Origin: Betaproteobacteria bacterium UBA2293
GTDB taxonomy: Bacteria; Pseudomonadota; Gammaproteobacteria; Burkholderiales; Rhodocyclaceae
Reading direction: 5' to 3'
Length of the DNA stretch: 5,288 bases
NCBI GenBank assembly: GCA_002345845.1
Contig: DDWF01000223.1
Span: 260 to 5,547, forward strand
The notes under the pieces are model-generated. The model was not told where the DNA came from and searched no databases. It was given only the letters and a program-made list of their open reading frames with translations. The translations under genes and the position numbers were made by a program. Below are positions 1 through 5,288 of the stretch, one piece after another; position 1 is the stretch's first letter, and each line of letters opens with the position of its first letter.

Positions 1-160
1 GGTGGGCACCATCTGCTTTGCCTGGGCGGCGAAGGAGGGTGGTTGCGAGGCGCAGACCTGCCATTTCGCCGGCGACCGCGCCGCCGTGCGTGAGCAGTCA
101 GTGCGCCATGCCCTGCAGGGTCTGCTCCGGCGTCTCGATACGACCCCGATGCAGGCCTGA
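1..160 (+). CDS. pncC: Nicotinamide-nucleotide amidase (PncC / CinA C-terminal family), 3' end only
   Basis: The last 52 residues of a gene that enters from the left edge, read in the frame starting at base 2 and ending at TGA 158-160. The visible protein begins VGTICFAWA and contains FAGDRAAVREQSVRHAL. This matches the C-terminal signature of the CinA/PncC family (VGTVWFA..., then GDR-x2-VR-x-Q-x4-AL). Family members hydrolyse nicotinamide mononucleotide to nicotinate mononucleotide plus ammonia, recycling pyridine nucleotide in the cytoplasm. The catalytic N-terminal part is outside the window, so I cannot tell whether this is stand-alone PncC (about 160 residues) or the C-terminal domain of a longer CinA protein. 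The tail after the conserved helix is short, as in stand-alone PncC. It converges on the DUF302 gene with a 3-base gap. Confidence 0.88.
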   Translation, partial: VGTICFAWAAKEGGCEAQTCHFAGDRAAVREQSVRHALQGLLRRLDTTPMQA

Positions 161-163
161 AAC

Positions 164-604
164 CTAGGGCTTGGCTTCGCCAGCGATCTCGGCGAGCAGC
201 GGGCCGACGATCGAGGCGGCAGCACCTTGCGGCTTGCGATAGGAAACCCAGGTGGTGTTTTTCTCGCCGGGCAGCGTGTAGATGGAAATGGCGAACGGGC
301 AGAGGACGATGTTGTGCGGATCGGCCTCCATCATCTGTCGCGACAATTTGGCCGAGCAGAATTCGATGATTTCCGCCTGGGCGAAGATCTGCTTGCTGGC
401 GCCGATGTCGGCGCCGGTGCGCTGCAGCATGTCGGCGATGTGCGAGGTGTAGTTGATCACCAGACCGCGATTCTCGATGGCCATGACGATGGCGTCACGG
501 GCGTCGGCGAAGGGGGTGGCGAATTTCTGGCGCACCTGGAAGTCTTCGGCCAGGGCGGCGGTGCTGCCGAGCAGCAGGGCGAACAGCATCAACAAGCGGG
601 CCAT
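164..604 (-). CDS. Exported DUF302-family protein, 146 aa
   Basis: Residues 1-19 form a typical Sec signal peptide: Arg at position 3, a hydrophobic core LLMLFALLLG, and an ALA cleavage motif before Glu20. The mature ~127-residue protein is therefore probably periplasmic. The body resembles the DUF302 family: an amphipathic helix (AIVMAIENRGL), an HIADML segment near 55-60, a long helix 72-93 with EFCSAKL, then CPFAISIYTLPGE and a final strand TTWVSYRKP. DUF302 function is not established. Cys83 and Cys102 are the only cysteines in the protein and could form a disulfide or bind a ligand (inference). I chose ATG 604 rather than ATG 610 because AAAGGA (611-616) lies six bases before 604 but directly abuts 610. 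The frame stays open upstream to 910, but that part overlaps the ATPase gene, is Arg/Pro-rich and would bury the signal peptide. The gene follows the ATPase by 71 bases on the same strand. Confidence 0.85.
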   Translation of the reverse strand: MARLLMLFALLLGSTAALAEDFQVRQKFATPFADARDAIVMAIENRGLVINYTSHIADMLQRTGADIGASKQIFAQAEIIEFCSAKLSRQMMEADPHNIVLCPFAISIYTLPGEKNTTWVSYRKPQGAAASIVGPLLAEIAGEAKP

Positions 605-610
605 CGACAT

Positions 611-616
611 TCCTTT
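611..616 (-). promoter_or_regulatory. Ribosome binding site deciding the DUF302 start
   Basis: On the minus strand the sequence reads AAAGGA followed by ATGTCG and then ATG GCC. The purine-rich AAAGGA is a good Shine-Dalgarno match. Its distance to the ATG at 604 is six bases, a workable spacing, whereas the upstream in-frame ATG at 610 would have no spacer. This favours a protein starting MARLLML rather than MSMARLLML. Confidence 0.7.
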
Positions 617-627
617 GCGGGGTAGGG

Positions 628-666
628 GATGGCGCAGCATAAGGCAGCGCGCCGCCGGGCGCCACC
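628..666 (-). repeat. Imperfect inverted repeat in the ATPase-DUF302 spacer
   Basis: On the minus strand GGTGGCGC (666-659) can pair with GCGCCATC (635-628) over eight positions, including one G-U pair. The 23-base loop itself holds GGCGGC/GCTGCC, which can form a small inner stem. It lies 9 bases after the ATPase stop and upstream of the DUF302 ribosome binding site. No U-run follows it, so it is not a canonical intrinsic terminator. It might act as an mRNA 3'-end stabiliser or weak attenuator, or be a chance product of the GC-rich spacer. Confidence 0.3.
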
Positions 667-675
667 CGTTCGCGG

Positions 676-3600
676 CTATTCGGGCAGTGGCTCGAACAGC
701 GCCGCCAGGTCGTCGTTGCCGAATTTGATTTCGACGCCGCGGTCTTCGGAGAGGATGCCGGCGGCCAGTTCGGCCTTGCGCTCCTGCAGGGCGAGGATCT
801 TTTCCTCGATGCTGCCACGGACAATCAGCTTGTAGACGAACACCGGTTTGTCCTGGCCGAGGCGGTGGGCGCGGTCGGTGGCCTGGTTCTCGACGGCCGG
901 GTTCCACCATGGGTCGTAGTGGATGACGGTGTCGGCGGCGGTCAGGTTGAGGCCGACGCCGCCGGCCTTCAGGCTGATCAGGAAGATCGGCAGTTCGCCT
1001 TCCTGGAAGCGGCGGATCGGTGTCTCGCGGTCGACGGTGTCGCCGGTCAGCGTGGCGTAGGCGATACCGGCTTCGTCGAGTTCGCGCTGGATCAGCGCCA
1101 GCATGCTGGTGAATTGCGAAAAGATGAGAATCTTGCGGCCCTCGTCGACCAGCTCCGGCACCATGGCCATCAGCAGGTCGAGCTTGGCCCGTTCGCTGAC
1201 CTTCTTGGCTGCGGCGGCCTTGACCAGGCGCGGGTCGCAGCAGACCTGGCGCAGTTTCAGCAGGGCGTCGAGGATGACAATCTGGCTGCGGGCGAAGCCG
1301 CGCTGGGCGATTTCGTCGCGTACCTTGGCGTCCATCGCGGCGCGCACGGTTTCGTAGAGGTCGCGCTGGCTGCCTTCGAGTTCGACGCTGCGGATGATGA
1401 TGGTCTTCGGCGGCAGTTCTTCGGCGACATCTTCCTTCTTGCGGCGCAGGATGAAGGGGCGGATGCGCCGGGCGAGCAGGCGGGCGCGCTGGCTGTCACC
1501 GAGTTTCTCGATCGGCGTCCGCCAGTGGCGGGTGAACTGCTTGGCGGTGCCGAGGAAGCCGGGCAGCAGGAAATCGAACTGGCTCCACAGCTCGCCAAGA
1601 TGGTTTTCCAGCGGCGTACCGGTCAGGCACAGGCGATGCCGCGTGTCGATCTGGCGCACGGCTTCGGCGCTGCGGCTCTGGGCATTCTTCACCGTCTGCG
1701 CCTCGTCGAGGATGAGCAGGTGGTAGCTGTGCTGCATCAGCTCTTCGGCGTCGCGCCAGAGCAGCGGATAGGTGGTGAGCACGACATCGTGGCTGTCGAT
1801 TTCGGCAAAGCGGCTCTTGCGTTCCGGGCCGTGCAGCGACAGGACCTTGAGATCGGGGGCGAAGCGCGCCGCCTCGTTCTTCCAGTTGAAGATCAGCGAG
1901 GTCGGCAGGACGATCAGCGCTGGTCGGTCGAGGCGGCCGGCCTCCTTTTCGAGCAGCAGGTGGGCCAGGGTTTGCGCCGTCTTGCCGAGACCCATGTCGT
2001 CGGCCAGGATGCCGGAAAGGTTCTGCGTGCGCAGGAACTGCAGCCAGGCCAGGCCTTCCTTCTGGTAGGGGCGCAGGGCCAGACGCAGGCCGGCCGGCGG
2101 TTCGATGTCGACGATGCCCTGGGCCGCCTGCAGGCGCTCGGCCATGGCCATGATGTCGCCCTGGCCATGGAACTGCCAGCGGCTGGTGTCAGTCAGCTCG
2201 GCCAGGCGTGGCGCGTCGAAGCGCGACAGACGCAGCGTCTCGCCACCGGTGAAGCCGTCGAAGAGGTCGATCAGCGTCGCTGCCAGCGGTTTGATGCGGC
2301 CGGCTGGCACGCGCAGCCGCTTGCCGGCAGCCGTGTGCAACTCGATGCCCTCGTCGTCAGGGACGCGCGCCAGTTCGCTGGCTTCCAGCCAGCGCTGGTC
2401 GCGGCGGAAGAGGCCGGCAAGCAGCGGGGCCAACGGCAGGCGCTCACCCTCGACGATGATGCCCATGTCGAGGTCGAACCAGCCGTTGTCGGCCTCGTGC
2501 AGTTCGGCCTCCCAGCCGTCGACTTCGATCACATGGTGACGGAAGTCTTCGGGGAATTCGATCTGCCAGCCGGCCAGCTTGAGCTGAGCCGAGCCGTCCT
2601 GCATGAAAGCCGACCAGGCGGCTTCCTCGGCCAGGCCGTAGAGACCTTCCGGCGGGCTGCCGAAGGTGTGCAGGGTGTGCCCCGGTACCTTCTGCATGCC
2701 GCTGACGAGCAGCGCCGCCAGCGCCTTCGATTCGGCTTCCGGGCGCCGCTTCAGGCGGATCGTCTCGCCTTCGGGCAGGGTGATGAATTCGCTCTTTTCC
2801 TCGGGACGGATATCGACATCGCCGTAGCGGAAGATCACCCGGGCGACGTCGAAGGGACCGCCGGTGAAACTGGGCGGGTAATTGCGCCAGGCGCGCTGGC
2901 CGTGCGTGTGCAGGGTTTCCAGCTGGAGGACGGCCTGTAACGGGACATCGACCAGGCGCAGGCGGGCGCTGGCGTCCTCGGCCGGCAGCGGCAGGTCGGG
3001 CGCCAGTTCGGAGATGGCTTCGGCGACCAGCGCCGCCTCCTTGGCCGATAGTGGCGGCAGCGAGAACAGGCGGTTGACCACGGCAGCATTGCCGGCGACC
3101 TCCAGCGGCCCGGTTTCACCCTCGTTGAGATCGAGGTACCAGGGCGGGGCGACGCCGACGATCATTGTCGCCGACGGCTCCGGCTTCAGGTAGGGGCGCT
3201 GGAAACCCTGGGCGTCGATCTGCCAGCCGATACTGGCCGGTCGTGGAACGCCGGCGACCAGCGGCAGGCCGAGGTCGTCCTCGGGATAGAGGCGATGGCT
3301 GGCGACCATGCGCTGCAGGATCTCGGCACCGTGTTTCGGACCCAGGCCGAAGGCGCGCAGGCCGGTTTCATGGCCGCGTTCGGCCCAGATCAGGCGCAGG
3401 ATGCCCAGATCCTCTTCGCTGACGAATTGCGGCGGCGTGATCAGGGCGCGGTCGACCTTCCACCACTCGTCGGCGCTCTCCGGGTACTTGCCCTTGCGGA
3501 TCTCGACGCCGAAATGGCGGCGGTCGGCCGTCCACCGCAGGATGTAGAACAGCTGCTGGCGGGCACCGGCCGGGCGGGCCTTCTTCTTGGCGACGGCGAT

Positions 3601-3954
3601 CGACACCCGGCGCAGATCGTCGACCCAGGTGAGCACACTGCTGCTCACCCGATCCTTCGGATTACGTTCGGGAATGGCCTTCAGCAGCATCGCCGCAACG
3701 TGCTTGCAGTGGCGGCCGACCGGGCAGGAGCAGCGGCTGACCACCATCATCTCGCCGCTCTGTGCCTGGCTCAGGTAAGCCTGGGCGACATAGGGCGTCT
3801 TCGCCGTACCGGGAATCGTCGCCCGGATCTGGCCGTTGGCGATCTCCAGGTCGCGCACCAGGTCGACGTAGGGACGTGCCTTGGTGATGTCGCGCGTGGC
3901 GAACCATTCGGCGACATCGGCCTCGGTATAGGTTTCCAGGGTGACGGCAGCCAT
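676..3954 (-). CDS. SWIM zinc-finger SWI2/SNF2-family DNA-dependent ATPase (DEAD/DEAH-like helicase superfamily 2), 1092 aa
   Basis: A complete gene for a cytoplasmic nucleic-acid translocase/remodeller. An N-terminal SWIM zinc finger (CxCx5CxH: Cys75, Cys77, Cys83, His85) probably mediates DNA or protein binding. Residues ~90-615 are a long region that I cannot assign to a named domain. The Snf2 ATPase core follows: LRPYQKEGLAWL (627-638); motif I DDMGLGKT (652-659, Walker Lys658); Ia LIVLPTSLIFNW (680-691); II DEAQ (750-753); III LTGTPLEN (777-784); IV ILIFSQFTSML (942-952); V SLKAGGVGLNLTAAD (994-1008); VI DRAHRLGQ (1027-1034, with the usual arginines). All motifs look intact. Snf2 enzymes use ATP to translocate on duplex DNA and shift bound proteins, usually without strand separation; RapA/HepA acts on RNA polymerase, but this protein differs in its N-terminal architecture. 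ATG 3954 is the first in-frame start after the ubiB stop six bases upstream. I see no strong Shine-Dalgarno, so translational coupling to ubiB is likely. The true substrate is unknown. Confidence 0.95.
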   Translation of the reverse strand: MAAVTLETYTEADVAEWFATRDITKARPYVDLVRDLEIANGQIRATIPGTAKTPYVAQAYLSQAQSGEMMVVSRCSCPVGRHCKHVAAMLLKAIPERNPKDRVSSSVLTWVDDLRRVSIAVAKKKARPAGARQQLFYILRWTADRRHFGVEIRKGKYPESADEWWKVDRALITPPQFVSEEDLGILRLIWAERGHETGLRAFGLGPKHGAEILQRMVASHRLYPEDDLGLPLVAGVPRPASIGWQIDAQGFQRPYLKPEPSATMIVGVAPPWYLDLNEGETGPLEVAGNAAVVNRLFSLPPLSAKEAALVAEAISELAPDLPLPAEDASARLRLVDVPLQAVLQLETLHTHGQRAWRNYPPSFTGGPFDVARVIFRYGDVDIRPEEKSEFITLPEGETIRLKRRPEAESKALAALLVSGMQKVPGHTLHTFGSPPEGLYGLAEEAAWSAFMQDGSAQLKLAGWQIEFPEDFRHHVIEVDGWEAELHEADNGWFDLDMGIIVEGERLPLAPLLAGLFRRDQRWLEASELARVPDDEGIELHTAAGKRLRVPAGRIKPLAATLIDLFDGFTGGETLRLSRFDAPRLAELTDTSRWQFHGQGDIMAMAERLQAAQGIVDIEPPAGLRLALRPYQKEGLAWLQFLRTQNLSGILADDMGLGKTAQTLAHLLLEKEAGRLDRPALIVLPTSLIFNWKNEAARFAPDLKVLSLHGPERKSRFAEIDSHDVVLTTYPLLWRDAEELMQHSYHLLILDEAQTVKNAQSRSAEAVRQIDTRHRLCLTGTPLENHLGELWSQFDFLLPGFLGTAKQFTRHWRTPIEKLGDSQRARLLARRIRPFILRRKKEDVAEELPPKTIIIRSVELEGSQRDLYETVRAAMDAKVRDEIAQRGFARSQIVILDALLKLRQVCCDPRLVKAAAAKKVSERAKLDLLMAMVPELVDEGRKILIFSQFTSMLALIQRELDEAGIAYATLTGDTVDRETPIRRFQEGELPIFLISLKAGGVGLNLTAADTVIHYDPWWNPAVENQATDRAHRLGQDKPVFVYKLIVRGSIEEKILALQERKAELAAGILSEDRGVEIKFGNDDLAALFEPLPE
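3628..3649. repeat. Perfect 8-bp inverted repeat inside the ATPase gene
   Basis: The arms GGTGAGCA (3628-3635) and TGCTCACC (3642-3649) are exact reverse complements around a 6-base loop. They encode the low-complexity stretch VSSSVLT (residues 103-109) just after the SWIM finger, where codon choice is relatively free. The repeat is directly visible but may be chance: roughly one such short hairpin is expected in a window of this size. Confidence 0.35.
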
Positions 3955-3960
3955 GGCCGA

Positions 3961-5288
3961 TCAGGCGAACTGGGCGCTGACGAGCAGGGCGAGCAGCACG
4001 GCGATCATGGCGAGCCAGCGGTTCTGCTGGCGTTGGGTGGCGATCAGTCGGTCGATCTGCGGCTGCAGGTCGGCCTTGGCCGGCTGGGCCAGGGCTTGAT
4101 GGACGAGGCGCGGCATCTGCGGCAGGGTGCGCGCCAGATAGGGCGCTTCCTGCTTCAAGGTACGGAGCAGGCCGCGCCAGCCGACCTGTTCGCTCATCCA
4201 GCGCTCGAGGAAAGGTTTGGCGGTCTTCCACAGATCGAGTTCGGGATCAAGCTGGCGGCCGAGGCCTTCGATATTGAGCAGGGTTTTCTGCAGCATCACC
4301 AGTTGCGGCTGGATCTCGACATTGAAGCGGCGCGAGGTCTGGAACAGGCGCAGAAGCACCTTGCCGAAGGAAATATCCTTCAGCGGCCGGTCGAAGATCG
4401 GTTCGCAGACGGCGCGGATGGCGGCTTCGAACTCATCGACCCGGGTGTCTTTCGGCGCCCAGCCGGATTCGATGTGGGCTTCGGCGACGCGCTTGTAGTC
4501 GCGGCGGAAGAAGGCGAGGAAATTCTGCGCCAGGTAGTTCTTGTCGGAGTCGGTCAACGTGCCGACGATACCGAAGTCGAGCGCGATGTAGCGGCCGTCG
4601 GCATGGACGAAGATGTTGCCGGGGTGCATGTCGGCATGGAAAAAGCCGTCGCGGAAGACCTGGGTGAAGAAGATCTCGACACCGGCCTCGGAGAGCTTCG
4701 ACAGATTGATGCCCTCGGCGCGCAGACGGTCAATCTGCGAGATCGGCGTGCCGTGCATGCGTTCCATGACCATCACCGTCGACGTGCACCAGTCCCAGTG
4801 CACTTCCGGCACGATCAAGAGCGGCGAGTCGGCGAAATTGCGCCGCAGTTGCGAGGCGTTGGCCGCCTCGCGCATCAGGTCCAGTTCGTCGCGCAGGTAC
4901 TTGGCGAATTCGGCGACCACTTCCCGCGGTTTCAGGCGCTTGCCGTCCGGCCACAGCTTTTCCAGCAGCAGGGCAAAATTGTCCATCAGCGCCAGGTCGT
5001 GTTCGATGACCGAGAGCATGTTCGGGCGCAGGATCTTGACCGCCACCTCGTGGCTGCCATCCTCGTCCTTGAGGCGGGCGAAATGCACCTGGGCGATCGA
5101 GGCCGAAGCCACCGGCACCGGGTCAAACTCGGCAAACACCGCGCTGGCCGGCCGGCCGTAGGCCTGCTCGACCTGGGCCAGGGCGAGGGCCGAGGAAAAC
5201 GGCGGCACACGATCCTGCAGCTTGGCCAGTTCATCGGCGATGTCGGTCGGCATCAGGTCGCGGCGGGTGGACAGCACCTGGCCGAACT
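3961..5288 (-). CDS. ubiB: UbiB, ABC1/AarF-type atypical kinase/ATPase for ubiquinone biosynthesis, 5' end missing
   Basis: UbiB is an inner-membrane-associated atypical protein-kinase-like ATPase needed for coenzyme Q biosynthesis, where it is thought to help lipid precursors reach the Ubi enzymes. The visible reading starts [13 protein letters not shown] at the right edge, the family KxGQ region, so the gene continues beyond the window; by comparison with E. coli UbiB about 70-80 N-terminal residues are missing. The GTG at 5277 is an internal Val codon, not a start. Counting that Val as 1: the Ala-rich loop ASASIAQVH (57-65) replaces the Gly-rich loop of ordinary kinases; the VAVK lysine is 81; the ExD motif is in [11 protein letters not shown] (131-141); the catalytic HADMHPGN is 214-221; the metal-binding DFG is 234-236. 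Strong UbiB-specific blocks follow ([55 protein letters not shown]). The protein ends with one membrane helix (~420-437) and stops there, without the second C-terminal helix of E. coli UbiB. The SNF2 ATPase gene follows in the same frame after six bases. Confidence 0.96.
   Translation of the reverse strand, partial: FGQVLSTRRDLMPTDIADELAKLQDRVPPFSSALALAQVEQAYGRPASAVFAEFDPVPVASASIAQVHFARLKDEDGSHEVAVKILRPNMLSVIEHDLALMDNFALLLEKLWPDGKRLKPREVVAEFAKYLRDELDLMREAANASQLRRNFADSPLLIVPEVHWDWCTSTVMVMERMHGTPISQIDRLRAEGINLSKLSEAGVEIFFTQVFRDGFFHADMHPGNIFVHADGRYIALDFGIVGTLTDSDKNYLAQNFLAFFRRDYKRVAEAHIESGWAPKDTRVDEFEAAIRAVCEPIFDRPLKDISFGKVLLRLFQTSRRFNVEIQPQLVMLQKTLLNIEGLGRQLDPELDLWKTAKPFLERWMSEQVGWRGLLRTLKQEAPYLARTLPQMPRLVHQALAQPAKADLQPQIDRLIATQRQQNRWLAMIAVLLALLVSAQFA

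Noticed and set aside
169..184. Hairpin near the convergent stops as a bidirectional terminator
   Set aside because: The stem is only about six pairs with a bulged base, it sits in DUF302 coding sequence, and neither strand has a U-run after it.
636..641. TATGCT as the -10 box of a DUF302 promoter
   Set aside because: Only four of six positions match the consensus, and the hexamer 17 bases upstream (TGGCGC) is a poor -35 match. In a GC-rich spacer this is too weak to annotate as a promoter.
605..910. N-terminal extension of the DUF302 frame up to 910 (minus)
   Set aside because: It overlaps the last ~78 codons of the ATPase in another frame, is Arg/Pro-rich, and would place a clear signal peptide about 100 residues inside the protein. 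The AAAGGA site at 611-616 supports the start at 604.
865..2940. A 691-codon open frame on the + strand, antisense to the ATPase gene
   Set aside because: It lies wholly opposite a gene with every SNF2 motif intact. Its translation is low-complexity (rich in Gly, Ala, Gln, Asp, Val) with no recognisable motif. Long antisense frames are expected in GC-rich coding DNA where stop codons are rare.
4613..5161. A 182-codon open frame on the + strand opposite ubiB
   Set aside because: It is antisense to the conserved kinase-like core of UbiB. Its Ser/Arg-rich translation has no family features.
5275..5277. GTG at 5277 as the ubiB start
   Set aside because: The frame continues upstream to the edge and encodes FGQ directly before this Val, giving the conserved [10 protein letters not shown] of UbiB. 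The codon is internal and the gene is cut by the window.
1..5288. Mobile element, phage, defence island or CRISPR content
   Set aside because: No transposase, integrase, repeat array, nuclease or methylase frame is present. The SNF2 ATPase resembles those found in some defence systems, but its neighbours here are housekeeping genes and there is no partner effector.

Overview
This is a high-GC (clearly above 60% by eye), gene-dense window that looks like ordinary proteobacterial chromosome. UbiB, a ubiquinone-pathway protein, points to an alpha-, beta- or gammaproteobacterium. The overall gene style suggests a betaproteobacterium, perhaps Rhodocyclales-like, but that placement is inference and no search was possible. 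I see no tRNA, rRNA, CRISPR array, transposase, integrase or attachment site, and no shift in base composition.

Layout, left to right. Bases 1-160 (+) hold the 3' end of a pncC/CinA-type nicotinamide-nucleotide amidase gene. Three bases later, convergent on the minus strand, comes the end of a small exported DUF302-family protein (164-604). A 71-base GC-rich spacer (605-675) carries its ribosome binding site and a possible hairpin. Bases 676-3954 (-) encode a complete 1092-residue SWI2/SNF2-type ATPase with an N-terminal SWIM zinc finger. Bases 3961-5288 (-) encode the C-terminal ~440 residues of UbiB, whose 5' end lies beyond the right edge.

The three minus-strand genes run in the order ubiB -> SWIM/SNF2 ATPase -> DUF302. 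The first two are almost certainly co-transcribed: only six bases separate the ubiB stop from the ATPase start, both genes are in the same reading frame, and no clear Shine-Dalgarno is seen before the ATPase. The DUF302 gene has its own good ribosome binding site after a short spacer and could be either the last gene of the operon or separately expressed. The products (ubiquinone biosynthesis at the inner membrane, DNA or nucleoprotein remodelling in the cytoplasm, and a probable periplasmic protein of unknown role) have no obvious shared pathway, so the arrangement may simply be compact packing. No clearly novel system is evident. The points most worth a second look are the in-frame ubiB/ATPase junction, the roughly 530-residue region of the ATPase that I cannot assign, and the cysteine pair in the exported DUF302 protein.
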